Positions 46,122 through 58,175 are shown, counted from the first letter of the stretch. The stretch: DNA of 64,000 nucleotides from Homarus americanus (GCF_018991925.1 NW_024732415.1:4633946-4697945), one strand, 5' to 3'. Made by a program: numbers and translations. Notes: generated by a model not told the origin, from the sequence alone.

Positions 46122-46180
<59 letters not shown>
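46122..46180. repeat. GT dinucleotide tract
   Basis: Pure (GT)n ending in GCAG. Confidence 0.96.
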
Positions 46181-46181
<1 letters not shown>

Positions 46182-46910
46182 AAATATTTGGTTAATTCTT
46201 TTTGAAGAATTTAGAAATGGATTCATATTAAAGATAAAATAAATTGTATAAAATATAAAAAATATATATGACAGGTTAGTAACGATAACGGCTTTTGTTC
46301 TTCGGTCTGAGTCTTTGGATCTAATGAACTTGGTAGTTATTTTAGCCAGTTCCTGAAATAGACTCCATACCTAACCTAACATAACTTAACCCAAAAACAC
46401 AGATACATTTCCTCAGCATCAAACTAGCTCACAACACAACACAACACAACACAACTCAACACAACACAAATTATTGGGAATATTCTTACAATTTTCCCCC
46501 AAAAGAAAGAACTTCTACATCGCATTTCAACACCGTATTAAGCGTGTTACAATTTGCTAAAGCCCTGTGAGTAAGGCCTTGGCTAAAGAGAACTTAATAA
46601 CCGCGTCTCATTCATTCCCTTTAAACCTACACCAATGACTGTATATCACTGGCAATACAAAAACGTAAACACAGCCCAAGGTATCCCTCTGTTGCCGTTT
46701 TTCTAACTTTATGACGTCATTTTGAAGTGAATCTGAAATAGAATTCTTTTGATGTTTTTTTTTTTTTGCACGGTGATATTGGGAATTGTGAATTATTTGA
46801 TGTTTTCATTATACTGTAGCTGTATGGAAGCACCTACTCTACTGTGTGGCTATTATTTCTTATTGTTAATTTATTACTATTGTTTTTGTTATTCTGTTCT
46901 ATTAATTGTA

Positions 46911-46911
<1 letters not shown>
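46181..46911. other. AT-rich spacer with ACACA pentamers
   Basis: Short CCTAAC block at 46370, (ACACA)n/(CACAA)n pentamer run at 46432-46469, and TGACGTCA at 46712-46719. No gene. Confidence 0.5.

Positions 46912-47000
<89 letters not shown>
46912..47000. repeat. ATT trinucleotide tract
   Basis: (ATT)n with one ATC; nearby sequence to 47110 is also ATT/AAT-rich. Confidence 0.96.
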
Positions 47001-47001
<1 letters not shown>

Positions 47002-47110
47002 GGTTAGTAATAGCAGTAGTAATATTGTTGAAATTAATAGTATCATTAATATTATAATTTTTATAATTTTATCATTATTATAATTATTAACATATTATTA
47101 ATCATACCAT

Positions 47111-47544
47111 TATCAATATTATCACAGTTACATCCATACAAAGAAGGAATACAGAATCAAACAGAAATATGGACCAGAGGCTAACAATAATTACACACTG
47201 AGCAGTTTCAATACAACTCATGGCCATAGGAATAAATTTGGCCTTAACTGTTTCATCAGCTGCAGCATAAGATAATATTCAACATTCATTTACTCGTTGT
47301 GTGAAGCAGTGAGGTATAGTCTTAAACATTCACTATGATAAAACTTAATATGCATTATATATGTGACGGGCAGTAGTGATGATCGCTCCATTAAAACCTC
47401 CAATTGGAACTGACGGTTTTTTTACCAGATAATGATTTTTTTTTTATATAAGGCGATAACATAACAAACATTAGTCCATATATGGTGAAATTTGGTCTAT
47501 GTTTATAATGCGGTTTATTATCCTATCTTGATTTAGATATATTT
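47111..47544. other. AT-rich spacer
   Basis: No recognised feature. Confidence 0.4.
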
Positions 47545-47760
47545 AAAATGGGTCAGGCTAGGTTAGGTCAGAGCAGGTCAGGTCAGGTCAGCTTAGGTTC
47601 GGTTAAGTTAGGTTAGGTTAGGTTAGGTAAGGTCAGGCTAGGTTAGGTTAGGTTAGGTTAGGTAAGGTGAGGCTAGATGGAGATAGTTAGGTAAGGTCAG
47701 GCTAGATGAAGATAGTTAGGTCAGGTTAGGTAATGCTAGAAATAGGTTAGGTAAGAAATA
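47545..47760. repeat. Degenerate GGTTA/GGTCA (TTAGG-like) array
   Basis: Mixed GGTTA, GGTCA, GGCTA and GGTAA pentamers. A 33-bp higher-order repeat (GGTAAGGTCAGGCTAGATG and AGATAGTTA) appears about 47665-47725. Confidence 0.88.
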
Positions 47761-47944
47761 GAAATTATTAGTTTTCTTAACTCGTCATAACACACACACG
47801 GCATTAGTGGAGTGAGAGGTGTACACATATAGAGGCCTCCTGATGGCTAAGTGTTCATCAATGGTTTAAGTGTTCTTCAAGTGATTTAATTGTTTATGGT
47901 TGTTTGTGTCGATTATTATTATTCAGATAGACAGAGATAGGCAC

Positions 47945-47991
<47 letters not shown>

Positions 47992-48079
47992 CGGGAACAT
48001 CTTCTTCCACTTGTGTTGTGTGAAAGTTTGGAGTGAAGTGAGTGCCAAAGTTTAGAATCTTCCCAGAAGTGTGTGTGTT

Positions 48080-48113
<34 letters not shown>

Positions 48114-48249
48114 TGGTCAGTGGGGAAAGCTATTATACATCTCAGCTTTCTCTTAGGACCTGGTGAAAGCGTCTTGAATTTGTCAATAGTATAATGTTAA
48201 CTTTCGTTGTTGATGAAAGTGAATTGATAAGGTATGTGGTGTTCGTATT

Positions 48250-48301
<52 letters not shown>

Positions 48302-48589
48302 TATGCAGTTGTTTATATTTGTGCGAAAGTGCCAGATTGTTAGATGTATTTTCCTAGCCGACATGCATACATACATACATACATACATACATAAAACAAA
48401 ATTCATGTGAAAATTCAGGCATAATTAGGCAGTGTGATTATAAAGATTATATATTTAATAGTTAACGTCTGAAAGTAGATGTGTGTTCGAGTATATCTGT
48501 GTGTATGTATGTATGTATGTATGTTAGTGTGGGAGTTCATATCAGTGTAAATATGTTTGTATGCGTATGTGTATATGTATTTGTATGTT

Positions 48590-48634
<45 letters not shown>

Positions 48635-48635
48635 C
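47761..48635. repeat. Spacer with GA, TC, CATA and GT tracts
   Basis: (GA)n at 47951-47989 and 48084-48112, (TC)n at 48251-48298, (CATA)n at 48362-48393, TGTATG repeats at 48500-48525 and (GT)n at 48592-48630. A short duplication (TAAGTGTTC(A/T)TCAA) lies near 47848-47882. Confidence 0.85.
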
Positions 48636-48779
48636 AGAGAAAAAGAATTATCGGGACCGTAAGTCAGCACAGCCGTCGTATGTGGTGATAATTACCCTAG
48701 GTTTAATTTGCCCTAATTATCAGCCTAAATTATCACGTGTGTTAAGTGAAGAACCAAAAACGCCTTGCTGAGTTTTATT

Positions 48780-49440
48780 GTCTACTAATGTTCCTCCTCC
48801 TTCCTTTCTCCTCTCCTCCTCCTCCTCCTCCTCCTCCTTCTTATTCTTTCTCCTCCTCCCCTCCCTCCTCCTTCCTCCTCCTTATTCTTCTCCTCTTCCT
48901 CCTCCTCTTCCTTCTCTCCTCCTTCTCTTGCTCCTCCTCCTTCTCTTATCGTCATCATTATTTTTCTTTCTTGTCTCCTCTTCATTCCTCCTTACCTCCT
49001 CCTCCATCTCTTCCTTCTCCTCCCTCTCCTCCTCCTCCTCCTTACTTTCTGATCTTTTCTCTATTTATCCTTACCTCCTCCTACCCCTCTTCACCCTCCT
49101 CATTTGCCTCCCTTCACCACCCCTTCCTCCTACTGTTCCTTCCTCCACCTATCTTCATCATTTCTTTCTGCTCCTCCTCCTCCGTCCTCCTATCTTCATC
49201 ACCTTTCTCTCCTCTATTTGCTTATTTATTTTTTCTCCTTCCTCATCTTCCTCCTCCCAATTCCTCCCTCCCTCCTTCTCCTCCATCTTCATATTCCTCC
49301 TTTTTCATCTGCCTCCGTCCCCACCTTTAACGTCCATTACTCTTTCCCTTTTCCTACCTTTCTCCTTCTCTATTCCCTCTTCCATCCCCTCCCCCCTCTT
49401 CCCTTCCCTTCCTCCCCCTCCCACATCCACCCTTCACGAT
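48780..49440. repeat. Polypyrimidine CTCCTC tract, about 660 bp
   Basis: Almost pure C/T on the plus strand with isolated A and G. The Ser/Leu/Pro-rich frames of up to 228 residues are compositional. Confidence 0.92.
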
Positions 49441-49522
49441 ATAATTTCTTGGTGTCAGAATTAATCTTAAAATTGCACTATCAGTCATTGTCTTATCGTG
49501 TTCCCTATCTTCCTTGAGACGG

Positions 49523-49525
<3 letters not shown>

Positions 49526-49569
<44 letters not shown>
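49526..49569. repeat. GT dinucleotide tract
   Basis: Pure (GT)n. Confidence 0.96.
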
Positions 49570-49572
<3 letters not shown>

Positions 49573-49736
49573 GTATTAATATAAACATTCACCAAATTAC
49601 GATGTTATCTTTCTAATGTTTATGAGGCAGGGTCTGGTCCTCCTTCTCCACGCTTCATGTAAACACCATTGCGGCTTGTATGAACTGAAGCCCCCTCGTG
49701 TATGCTGGATACATTGATAGTCGAACACGCCATCTA

Positions 49737-49850
49737 TCACTTCCTTCTTCTCCTCCTTCACTTCCTTCTTTCTCCTCCTTTTCCTCCTTCATTTCCTCCT
49801 TTCTCCTCTCTCCTCCTTCACTTCTTCTCTTTTTCCTCCTCTTCTCGTCG
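49737..49850. repeat. CTTCCTCCTT pyrimidine tract
   Basis: CTCCTTCACTTCCTTCTTT units repeat about five times. Confidence 0.85.
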
Positions 49851-50600
49851 TTTGGCTTTTGATTCTTTCTTTTTAAATGAAGACAAAGGTGGGAGTCCTT
49901 CACCCACCAACAACTCGGTAAAAATAGTTCCCAGTTCACCAATCTTCGTCAAGAGCCCCTTCAATAGTATTCAAATTTTATCAAAAGTCTTTAAAAATCC
50001 TTAGATATTAACGAAAACTTTAAAAACCGATGATTTATTTACTTAGAGCCTTTTAGATCTTTAAAGTTACCCTCTAGGAATGTTGGAATAAATTTTCGGT
50101 TTTAATTTCATATTCTATTCCTGCCTCTGTTTCTAGCTTCCCTAAATCCCATATGATTTATTCATTGTTTTTCTCCATCAGGAATCTTAATCCTCGAAAC
50201 TTTAATTTTTTTCTTCTTCTAAAATCTTTAAAACTACAAAGAGTTATTCCAAAAGTTTGTAAATCCTTAAAGAGCTTAATAAATACTTTTTTAAAACAAA
50301 TTCGTATTGAACATCCCTTTAATAGCTTCTAAAGCATAGTAAAACCCTTTCTCGAACACCAAAAGCTCAATAAAATCCCATGAAATCTCAAAACCTCACA
50401 AAAAAGGAAGTGAAAAACCTCAAAACATTATTAGAACCCCACAAAACCTTATCAAGACTTCACTAAACCCCAAAACCTTATTAGAAACCTTTTGAAACTC
50501 CCCACAAACCCCTTCCACCTCCTGCCACACAAGCCATAACCCTGCGTCCCTTCCCTGTGTCTGGCAGGAGGTAGAGTATGATGGATCTATGTGTGTGGCA
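49851..50600. repeat. A/C-rich spacer with degenerate AAAACC(T/C) motifs
   Basis: From 50280 to 50500, AAAACC(T/C)(C/T)A and TTAGAA(A)CC motifs recur irregularly (TCAAAACATTATTAGAACCC, CCAAAACCTTATTAGAAACC), suggesting an old tandem array. No gene. Confidence 0.5.
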
Positions 50601-50604
50601 GGGA

Positions 50605-50737
50605 AAGGGAGAGAGAGAAAGTAGGGAGCGAGGAGAGAGAGAGAGGGAGAGAGGAGTGGAGAAAGGAAGAGAGGTGTGAGGAGAGAAAGGGGGTTGGATA
50701 AAATAAAAGAGGAAGAAGGAAAGTGGGACAGAGCCAT

Positions 50738-50790
<53 letters not shown>
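50605..50790. repeat. Purine-rich tract with pure GA core
   Basis: GGGAGAGAGAAAG-type sequence, ending in (GA)n at 50739-50791. Confidence 0.92.
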
Positions 50791-50792
<2 letters not shown>

Positions 50793-50904
50793 AGGTATAT
50801 ACCCTCAAGGTGGCCCACAATGAGTCTGGTATCTTGTGTACTTCCCCGAGCATCGCCTCACACACCACAATTTTTCCGAATCAGATAATTTTTTTCTTGC
50901 TTTC

Positions 50905-51015
50905 TAGAGGAAGGGGGGAGGAGGTGATAAAGAAGATCGATAAATGGAGGAGAAGAAGACGGTAGAAGAAGAGGTGTGATGCAAGAGGAGGAGGAGGAGA
51001 GGAAAAGGAAATAGA
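50905..51015. repeat. Purine-rich GGAGGA tract
   Basis: AGGAGGAGGAGGA-type sequence. Confidence 0.85.
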
Positions 51016-51084
51016 GTCAATGAACATTCATTTACGTCGTTTTGTGGGTTAATAATTATCCATCTCTGTCTGTCTGTCCGTCTG

Positions 51085-51540
51085 CCTTTCCCTTGTGTCT
51101 CTCCCTTTTTTTTCACCTTCCTTCCTCCAACATCAACCTCTTCCCCCGTCTTTCTACTACCACTATCCTCTTCTTTCCCCTTCCTCTGCCATCCCCCACT
51201 TTTCCCTCTCCCTCTCCCTCTTTCCTTCCTCTCCGCCCCCCCCTCCTTCCACACACTATCCCCTTCTTTTCCCTTAACCTCCCTTCCCTCCCTCCTCCCC
51301 CCTTCCTACCATCCCTCTCACCCTTAAACCCTACACACTTCACCTTCCTCATACCAACCCCACTTTTTATCTCCTCTCTTCCTCCCCTCCCTCACCCCTT
51401 CCTCCCCTCCCTCTCCCCTTCCTCCTCCCCCTCCCCTCTCTCCTTCCTCTACCATCTTCTCGCCTCTTCAAACTCCTCACATCCTCCTCTTCCCACCCCC
51501 CTCCTTGTCCACCCCCTCCCTCCCCTTCTCTCTCACTCCG
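51085..51540. repeat. Polypyrimidine CCCTCC tract
   Basis: C/T-rich plus strand (CCTCCCTC, CCCTTCC units), over 400 bp. Confidence 0.9.
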
Positions 51541-51624
51541 TCCATCAAACTTGGAAGTGATTAGATGAAACAATACGAGCTGGTAGCAGCCAAGGGCAAG
51601 TTCAGCCCAGCCAGATAGAAGATG

Positions 51625-51788
51625 TGGAGGAAGAAGAAGAGGAGGAGGAGGAGAAGGAGCAGAAGCAGGAGAACGAGAAGTAGGAAGAAGAAGAAGAAGA
51701 AGAAGAAGAAGAAGAAAAAGAAGAAGAAGAAGAAGATACCTTCATTTGGGTTTTTAATATTACCTTATTTTTCCTCATAAGAAAAAAA

Positions 51789-51840
<52 letters not shown>
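51625..51840. repeat. GAA/GGA and GA tracts
   Basis: (GGA)n/(GAA)n at 51625-51738 and (GA)n at 51793-51840. Confidence 0.94.
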
Positions 51841-51842
<2 letters not shown>

Positions 51843-52290
51843 TGGTATTGTTATCATTATTTACAGAACATATTATTATTATTTTTACCCAATGAACAGG
51901 TTCATGTTATTATGCTAATGGTCCTTAATATATATTTTTTTAAATTTTTCGATAAATAAATGGAAAAAATAATAATCGTTTGTACATTCATTTGTAATAT
52001 TTTTGTTATATAGTATTGAATTTTTTTCTATGGGTTCGACATAAGTATGTATGTGTGTGTGTGTGTTTACGTATTATTGGACTCGTGTCTGTACTGTAGA
52101 TGTGTGTACTTTTTATGTATTTTTCTACACGTCAGATCCACATAAACAAAACAGAATTGACCTCAGAATATTGGTAATCAAACACTAATAAATCATTGAG
52201 AAATATGAGGCGACGTAGAGACAAGACAAGCACTAACGAGACCAAACTAATGGTTCAGTCTCCCTTCTCAATCATCTCTTTGGCCTGAAT
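51841..52290. other. AT-rich spacer
   Basis: No recognised feature. Confidence 0.4.
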
Positions 52291-52296
52291 ATATTG

Positions 52297-52328
<32 letters not shown>

Positions 52329-52700
52329 GGCGAAGGGGCCAGCCAGCGGTGTTGTCATCCTTACAGTGGAAAATTGATGACATGACGATTGTTTTTGTTG
52401 TTTGTTTTTTTAATGATTGTGCAGGGAAGGTATTCAGTTTTCTCACAGGTAGTTAATTGGGTAGGGAATGACAGGTGCAAAAACGGACAGACTGACAGTT
52501 AGAGAGTCAGACAGTTAGAGAAACGGAAAGACAGACAGATAGCTGGAAAGGCAGAATGACAGACACATATACTGAGAGACAGACAGATGAGCCAACGGAC
52601 TGACAGCTAATATACAGAGAGACAGACAGATGAACCAACAGACTGACAAGCTAGATAGACAGATAGAGACAGGTGTAAAAGAAGAAAAACAATCACGTAA
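52291..52700. repeat. CAGA tetranucleotide and related arrays
   Basis: (CAGA)n at 52295-52328. From 52480 to 52680, GACAGACAGAT-type units recur, including a ~60-bp duplication (GAGAGACAGACAGATGA(G/A)CCAAC at 52575 and 52617). Confidence 0.85.
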
Positions 52701-52794
52701 ACAAAGTTAGACAGACAAACGAACGTTAATGAGTTACACCTGAGGCAATGGAAGGGTGAACTAGTAAAGGTTGTCTGCCATGGGTGACTTTGTG

Positions 52795-53264
52795 GTGGTG
52801 GTTGTTGTCAGGGGAGTGGAGGAGGGTGGGTTATGTGAAGCAGCCAAGGAGGAGGAGGAGGAGGAGGTGATGAAGAAGGAGGGTTGCAGGAGGAGGAGGG
52901 GGAGGAAGAAGTGAATGAATAGGAAGAAGTAAAATAGAAGGAAGGAAGGATGTAACGGATGAGGAGGAGGAAAGAGATAGAGAAGGAAGAGCAAGAAGCA
53001 AAAGAGGAAGAGGTTAAGGAGGAGGAGATGAAGAAAGTGCAGATGAAGAAGGGCGTTGTAGGAAGAAAAGGAGGAGGACCCGGTTCCTCTCCTGTAGAAG
53101 CTCCTGACGAAGGCACTGTGGGGAACGTGACGGCGGAGGAGATATACAGCTCACTGAGACGAACTGACTGATGAACCTCATATATTATTGACGATTGTGT
53201 TGCCTCCAGGGCTTCATCATCTGAGTCTAGGTACAGAGGAGGGGAGGAGGAAGAGGAAGAGGAG

Positions 53265-53296
<32 letters not shown>

Positions 53297-53780
53297 AGTG
53301 AGGGGAATGAATTGAGAGGGAAAGGTTTATAAGCTGGTTGATGCTGTTAGAGAATGAGAACGTATAAAAGAAAGAAGAAGATGAAGAAGAAGAAGGGGAA
53401 GGAAGAGGAGGAAGGGGGGGGAGGAGGAGGAAAAGATAGGAGGAAGTCGTGAGGAAAATGGTGAATAACACCGACAGTAAAAAGATCACACGTTACTTAT
53501 GCAGAGAGTGAGAGGAAGAAGAAGAAGGAGGAGGAGGAGGAGGAAGAGAAATAAAAGGAGGAATACCAGATGGAAACTAAGGAAGAGGAAGGACTTAGGA
53601 TGGAATGAAAGAAGGGAAGGAGGAAGAGGAAAAAAGTGAGTAAAAGTGGCGGTAAAAGGTTCATACTCTACTTGATGCTGATGAGTGAGAGGCAGAGAGG
53701 GGAGGAGAAGGGGGCAAGGAATAGGAGGAAGAGAGGCTGAGGAGGAGGGTAAGGGAGAAGGAAGACCTCAGCACACAAGG
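52795..53780. repeat. Long purine-rich GGAGGA/GAAGAA region
   Basis: Nearly 1 kb dominated by A/G on the plus strand, broken by short unique pieces at 53060-53220 and 53780. A 70-residue acidic frame (52959-53171) ends in a less biased tail (GSSPVEAPDEGTVGNVTAEE), but there is no recognisable domain. Confidence 0.85.
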
Positions 53781-53854
53781 TTTACACGCTGCTTGATGCC
53801 AACACGTAAAATTTATGACGTTGTAAAAGCACAGGAGCTGCGATTATTGGGGGG

Positions 53855-54440
53855 TGTCTCTCCCTCCCTCCCTCCCTCAATCACTTACTGGAAGGGTGTT
53901 ACTCCCTCCCTCCCTCCCTCCGTCTCTCATTCACTCAGCTACTGAAGGAAAGTCCTCCTTTCATATACTGAGGATAAGATTTCTCCCCTCCCTCCCTCCC
54001 TCCCCCCTTCTTTCCTCTTTTCATTTCCTCCCTCATTTCCTTCCTCCTTTCTTCCCTCCTTCCGTCTTTTCCTCGCTCTTTTCATTCTTTCCTTTCTCAC
54101 ATTTTTCCTTTATTCCCACCTCCTTTCATATTTTTCTTCCTTGTTCATTCCTTTCCCCCTTCCCTCCATCTCACCGCAACTCACGTCTTCCCTCCATCTC
54201 CCTCCTTCTCTTCTCCCCTCCCCTACCCTTTCCCTTGCCTTATCTCTCCCCTCCCTTCCCCATCCCCTCATTCTTTCTCCGCCTACCCTTCCTCTCTCCA
54301 ACTATTCCCTCAGCCCAGTTTTTCCCACCTGTCCCTTCCTTTCCCTTCTACCCCTTACATTCCTCTTCCCCTCTTCGTATATCCCCTCAGGTCTACCCTT
54401 CCCCTTTCCCTTCTCCTCCCTTCTCCTGCCAAACCCTATC
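53855..54440. repeat. Polypyrimidine CTCC/CCCTT region
   Basis: (CTCC)n at 53862-53880, 53900-53920 and 53987-54004, then general C/T-rich sequence to 54440. Confidence 0.9.
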
Positions 54441-54494
54441 AAAAGTTAGTACACATAATTAAGTTGTATATTCACCATAGTAACCGGACGTGCC

Positions 54495-54499
<5 letters not shown>

Positions 54500-54541
<42 letters not shown>
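54500..54541. repeat. CT dinucleotide tract
   Basis: Pure (CT)n. Confidence 0.96.
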
Positions 54542-54543
<2 letters not shown>

Positions 54544-54609
54544 GCAACACCCTGAAGCACTAGTTATTACACATTATCAACTTATATAGTCACCCCAGGA
54601 GCCATAATC

Positions 54610-55290
54610 GGCTCTTCTTTTCTTCTTCCTTCTTCCTTCCCCTCTTATCTCTTTTGTTTTCTCGTCTCCCTTCCCCTCTCACTTCTCTTTCCCTCTCATC
54701 TCCTTTTCTCCTCTTATCTCCCTTCCATTCTCATCTTCATTCTCCCATCCCTATTCTCTCATCTCCTTTCCCCTCTCCTCTTCTCTCCACCTCCATCTCT
54801 TCTTCTTCACTCCCTCCTATCATCTCCCATCCACCGACCTCTCTTCGTCCTTTCTCCCTCACTTTCCACCTCCTCCTTTCTCCTCTTCTCCATCTCTCCA
54901 TCCTCTCATATTCTTTCGATTTAATCTACACCTCCACCTCCTCAATCTCACTCCCTTTTTTCCTTTTCCTTTCTCTGCTTACCTTTCATTCTACATCCCC
55001 CATTTTTTATTTCTTCCAACACCTGCCGCCTCCCCTCTTCTCCCTTCTCCTCCTCCTACTCCTCTTCCTCCTTCCTCTTCTCCTCTTCCTCCGTCTCCTC
55101 TTCCTCCTTCCTATTCCCTCTCATCCTCCTCTTTCTCTTCCTACTACTCCTCCTCATCTACCTCCTTCTCCTCCTCCTCCGCCTCCCCTTTTTTCTTCTT
55201 ACTCCTCCTACTTACCCTTTTCCTCCTCCTCCTCCTCCTCCTCCCTTTTCCACCTCTTCCTCCTCCACCTATTCCTCCTCCTCTGACCTC
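54610..55290. repeat. Polypyrimidine TCTCC/TCCTCC region, ~680 bp
   Basis: C/T-only for long stretches, grading from TCTCCTTTCC to (CTC)n at 55218-55245. Confidence 0.92.
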
Positions 55291-55717
55291 ACCTAACCCC
55301 CCTACCACACCCCAACACAGGTCATCACACATTACCAAGTTGTACACTCAGTCGCCCTAAGACACAGCCGTGACCCTCAGACGAGTAGGTGTGTGTGTGT
55401 GCTGGGCTGGTCAGTGTTGAGGTATCTGACAGCGTGAAGACACAGGGAATAATATGAGAGACCCTAAGCCCCGAGTGTATTTATATCTCATTATCTCTCT
55501 TATCAGTTTTGTCTAGTAATCTATCTTTACAGTACAGGTCTATCTATATGTGTCTATCTATCAATTTCCTACTCTCTCTCTCTCTTGCTCTCTCTATCCG
55601 TTTATCTATGTGTGGCTCTATGTATTAGTTTTTCTATCTCGCTTTATTTACGTGTTTCCTCATCAAACTTACATTCTTGCTCCACTCCACACTAAATGGT
55701 CCAATGTAAATAATTTG

Positions 55718-55722
<5 letters not shown>
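55291..55722. other. Spacer
   Basis: CTATCTA/CTCTCTC-rich near 55490-55650; no gene recognised. Confidence 0.4.

Positions 55723-55788
<66 letters not shown>
55723..55788. repeat. GT dinucleotide tract
   Basis: Pure (GT)n. Confidence 0.97.
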
Positions 55789-55789
<1 letters not shown>

Positions 55790-55904
55790 ATATATGTAAT
55801 TGCATATGTGTGTTTCACTAAATATGTTAGACACACACACTTCAATATCAATAAAAATGACGACCAAAAATAACTCTATGTTGCGACAGAGAGAATCACT
55901 TACA

Positions 55905-56065
55905 GTACTATATAGAGAACGCCAACCTCGGCACTGTGAACATCGCCTGGCGTTACTTTTCCTGTGCTGATGTCCGTTGTTTGAATCCTGGAGCACTCCT
56001 AGTCCACCCAGCTGTGAATGGGAGCCTAAGTATAAAAAGTTGGGGAACCTACAGTCATACCTATG
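55905..56065 (+). mobile_element. tRNA-derived SINE fragment
   Basis: A pol III B-box-like TGTTTGAATCC at 55978-55988 (close to GGTTCGANTCC) is followed by the SINE core AGTCCACCCAGCTGTGAATG and GGAGCCT at about 56001-56027. A degenerate tRNA-like 5' half (GTGAACATCGCCTGGCG) lies at the expected distance upstream. The core matches that of the 7107 SINE, so both belong to the same core superfamily. Confidence 0.65.
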
Positions 56066-56092
56066 GGACCCTCAGTACTGTTCAGGATATTT

Positions 56093-56435
56093 GAGAATGG
56101 GAGAAAGAAGGGAGAGGGAAGAGGGGAGATAGAAAGGGAGGGATAGGAGGGGGAAATGGGTGAGAGAAGGGAGATGGAAAGGGAAGAGGGGAGATGGAAG
56201 GGATAGGGAAGAGGTGAAAGAAGGGGGGGGGTGAGAGAAGGAAGATGTATAGAGAAAAGGGAAAGAGAAGAAGGGAGAGAGAACGGGAAGGGAAAAGGGG
56301 AGAGAGAAGGGGTAGGGAAGAGGAGAGAGAGAAAAAGGGAAAGAGAATGGAGAAGGAAAAGGAAGAGCGGGAAAGGGAAGAAGAGAGAGAGAAGGGAAGA
56401 GAAGAGAGAGAGAATGGAAAAGAGGAGAGAGGTTG
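56093..56435. repeat. Purine-only GGGAGAGAGAAG region
   Basis: About 340 bp almost without pyrimidines on the plus strand. GGGAGAGAGAAGGG-like units recur about every 40 bp. Confidence 0.92.
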
Positions 56436-56689
56436 ATGATTAGATTGATAAACAATAAAGATAAATACTCGACAATACAAAGAACTGTTATACTCCTTCG
56501 GTGGTTGAGGCTACAGGGAGGGAGGGAGGGAGACGTCATGAATCATCCTCAACAAGGTGTCATAGTCCCTGATTGTTTAGTTATGTAAATGGTGTATAAT
56601 TTATCAAGTGGTCGTAAGGAGGGAAGGTTGAGGACTCGCCCACCTCATATACTGTACCTGTCGGGGTTTCTTATGATAGCAAGCGTTGT

Positions 56690-56848
56690 TATCGTGTCGT
56701 CTCGTGTTGTTTCGTGTCGTTTCGTGTTGTTATCGTGTCGTTTCGTGTTGTTTCGTGTCGTCTCGTGTTGTTTCGTGTCGTTTCGTGTTGTTATCGTGTC
56801 GTTTCGTGTCCTGTCATTTTGTGTCGTGTCGTGTCGTGTCGTGTCTGA
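56690..56848. repeat. TCGTGTCG/TTTCGTGTTG tandem array
   Basis: 10-11 bp units TCGTTTCGTGT, TTGTTATCGTG and CGTGTCGTGTC alternate over 155 bp, with a composite period of about 54-63 bp (TTGTTATCGTGTCGTTTCGT at 56727 and 56788). High CpG density contrasts with the surrounding sequence. Confidence 0.93.
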
Positions 56849-57011
56849 CAAGAATTTATAGACAGTTAGAAAAATATATAAACAAAATATTAGGACAAAG
56901 AAATAACTAAATAGACTAAGTGGTTAGTAAATTATTAAGGGAGAAAAGCGAAGATAAATTGAGGAAATATGAACAAAAAGAATAAGATATAAGAACGAAG
57001 ATCAGAAAACA

Positions 57012-57063
<52 letters not shown>
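57012..57063. repeat. CA dinucleotide tract
   Basis: Pure (CA)n. Confidence 0.96.
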
Positions 57064-57066
<3 letters not shown>

Positions 57067-57099
57067 TCTTTGTCTTCCACTCCATGACACACACATCTT

Positions 57100-57250
57100 G
57101 CAGGGAGAGGGGAGGAGGGAGAAGAATGAGAAGAGAGGGAGGAGGATGAGGGGAGAGGGGAAGTAAAAAAAAAAGGAAATTTGAGAGGGAGGGAGAGAAA
57201 GGAGAGGGGAGAGGGGAGAGAGGTTGATGGTGAGGTGGATAGGAGAGAAT
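57100..57250. repeat. Purine-rich GGAGAGGGGA tract
   Basis: A/G-only stretches with poly-A near 57166-57176. Confidence 0.85.
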
Positions 57251-57304
57251 GAAAAGGATAAAATTTGATTAGCCCCAAAAAATATTGTTGAAAGGAAAGA
57301 TAGA

Positions 57305-57600
57305 AAGAGAGTCAGACAAACGGACAGAGACAGGCAGGGAGAGAGACAGACAGAGAGGCAGACAAACGGACAGAGACAGGCAGGGAGAGAGACAGACAGA
57401 GAGAGACAAACGACAGGAGACAGACAGAGAGGCAGACAAACGGACAGAGACAGGCAGGGAGAGAGACAGACAGAGAGGCAGACAAACGGACAGAGACAGA
57501 CAGAGAGGCAGACAAACGGACAGAGACAGACAGAGAGGCAGACAAACGGACAGAGACAGGCAGGGAGAGAGACAGACAGAGAGGCAGACAGATAGACAAC
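57305..57600. repeat. GACAAACGGACAGAGACAG higher-order repeat
   Basis: The marker GACAAACGGACAGAGACAG starts near 57314, 57361, 57437, 57481, 57511 and 57541, giving mixed 30-, 44-, 47- and 76-bp units built from CAGA. The repeat-encoded Cys/Leu/Ser/Pro frames on the minus strand are not genes. Confidence 0.92.
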
Positions 57601-57954
57601 CAAACAGACATAATGACAAATCCGACAGAATTTCGAGATAATGACGGGCAAAGGAACGTTATTTCTGTCATAACCAAAGAGATAAGACTGCAAGTGACAA
57701 ATTCAGGCTATTTAAAGGTGGGACAATCAGAGGCCATTTATACCTGTCTTTCCGGGCTTTCAATTGGGCGAGACTTTTATGGACAGGACTGTCTATCTCT
57801 CAAACACACCGAGTAATGGAATGTCTGTCTCACATAAGATAGGTTACAAAGAGAGGAAGAAAGAGATAAGCATCGATGAAAGGGAGAGAGACAAATGGAG
57901 AAATCGAGAGATACAAAGGAGGAGAGAGATAGAAGAGTGTTTAGGATAAGAGAC
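57601..57954. other. Spacer
   Basis: Mixed sequence at 57600-57830, then GA-rich. No gene recognised. Confidence 0.4.
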
Positions 57955-57989
57955 AGGTAGATAGATAGATAGATAGACGAACAGGTACT

Positions 57990-58032
<43 letters not shown>

Positions 58033-58088
58033 AATACAGATGAAGAGACAGACAGACAGACAAAGAAAGAAAATATATTGGATCTTGC

Positions 58089-58172
<84 letters not shown>
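57955..58172. repeat. GATA, GA and CA tracts
   Basis: (GATA)n at 57955-57977, (GA)n at 57991-58026 and (CA)n at 58095-58172. Confidence 0.95.

Positions 58173-58175
<3 letters not shown>

Noticed and set aside
52959..53171. Acidic 70-residue coding frame
   Set aside because: Most of it is translation of GGA/GAA repeat; the short unbiased tail is too little to support a gene.
57064..57693. Long cysteine- and leucine-rich minus-strand frame
   Set aside because: It derives from CAGA higher-order repeats; three overlapping frames show equivalent repetitive patterns.
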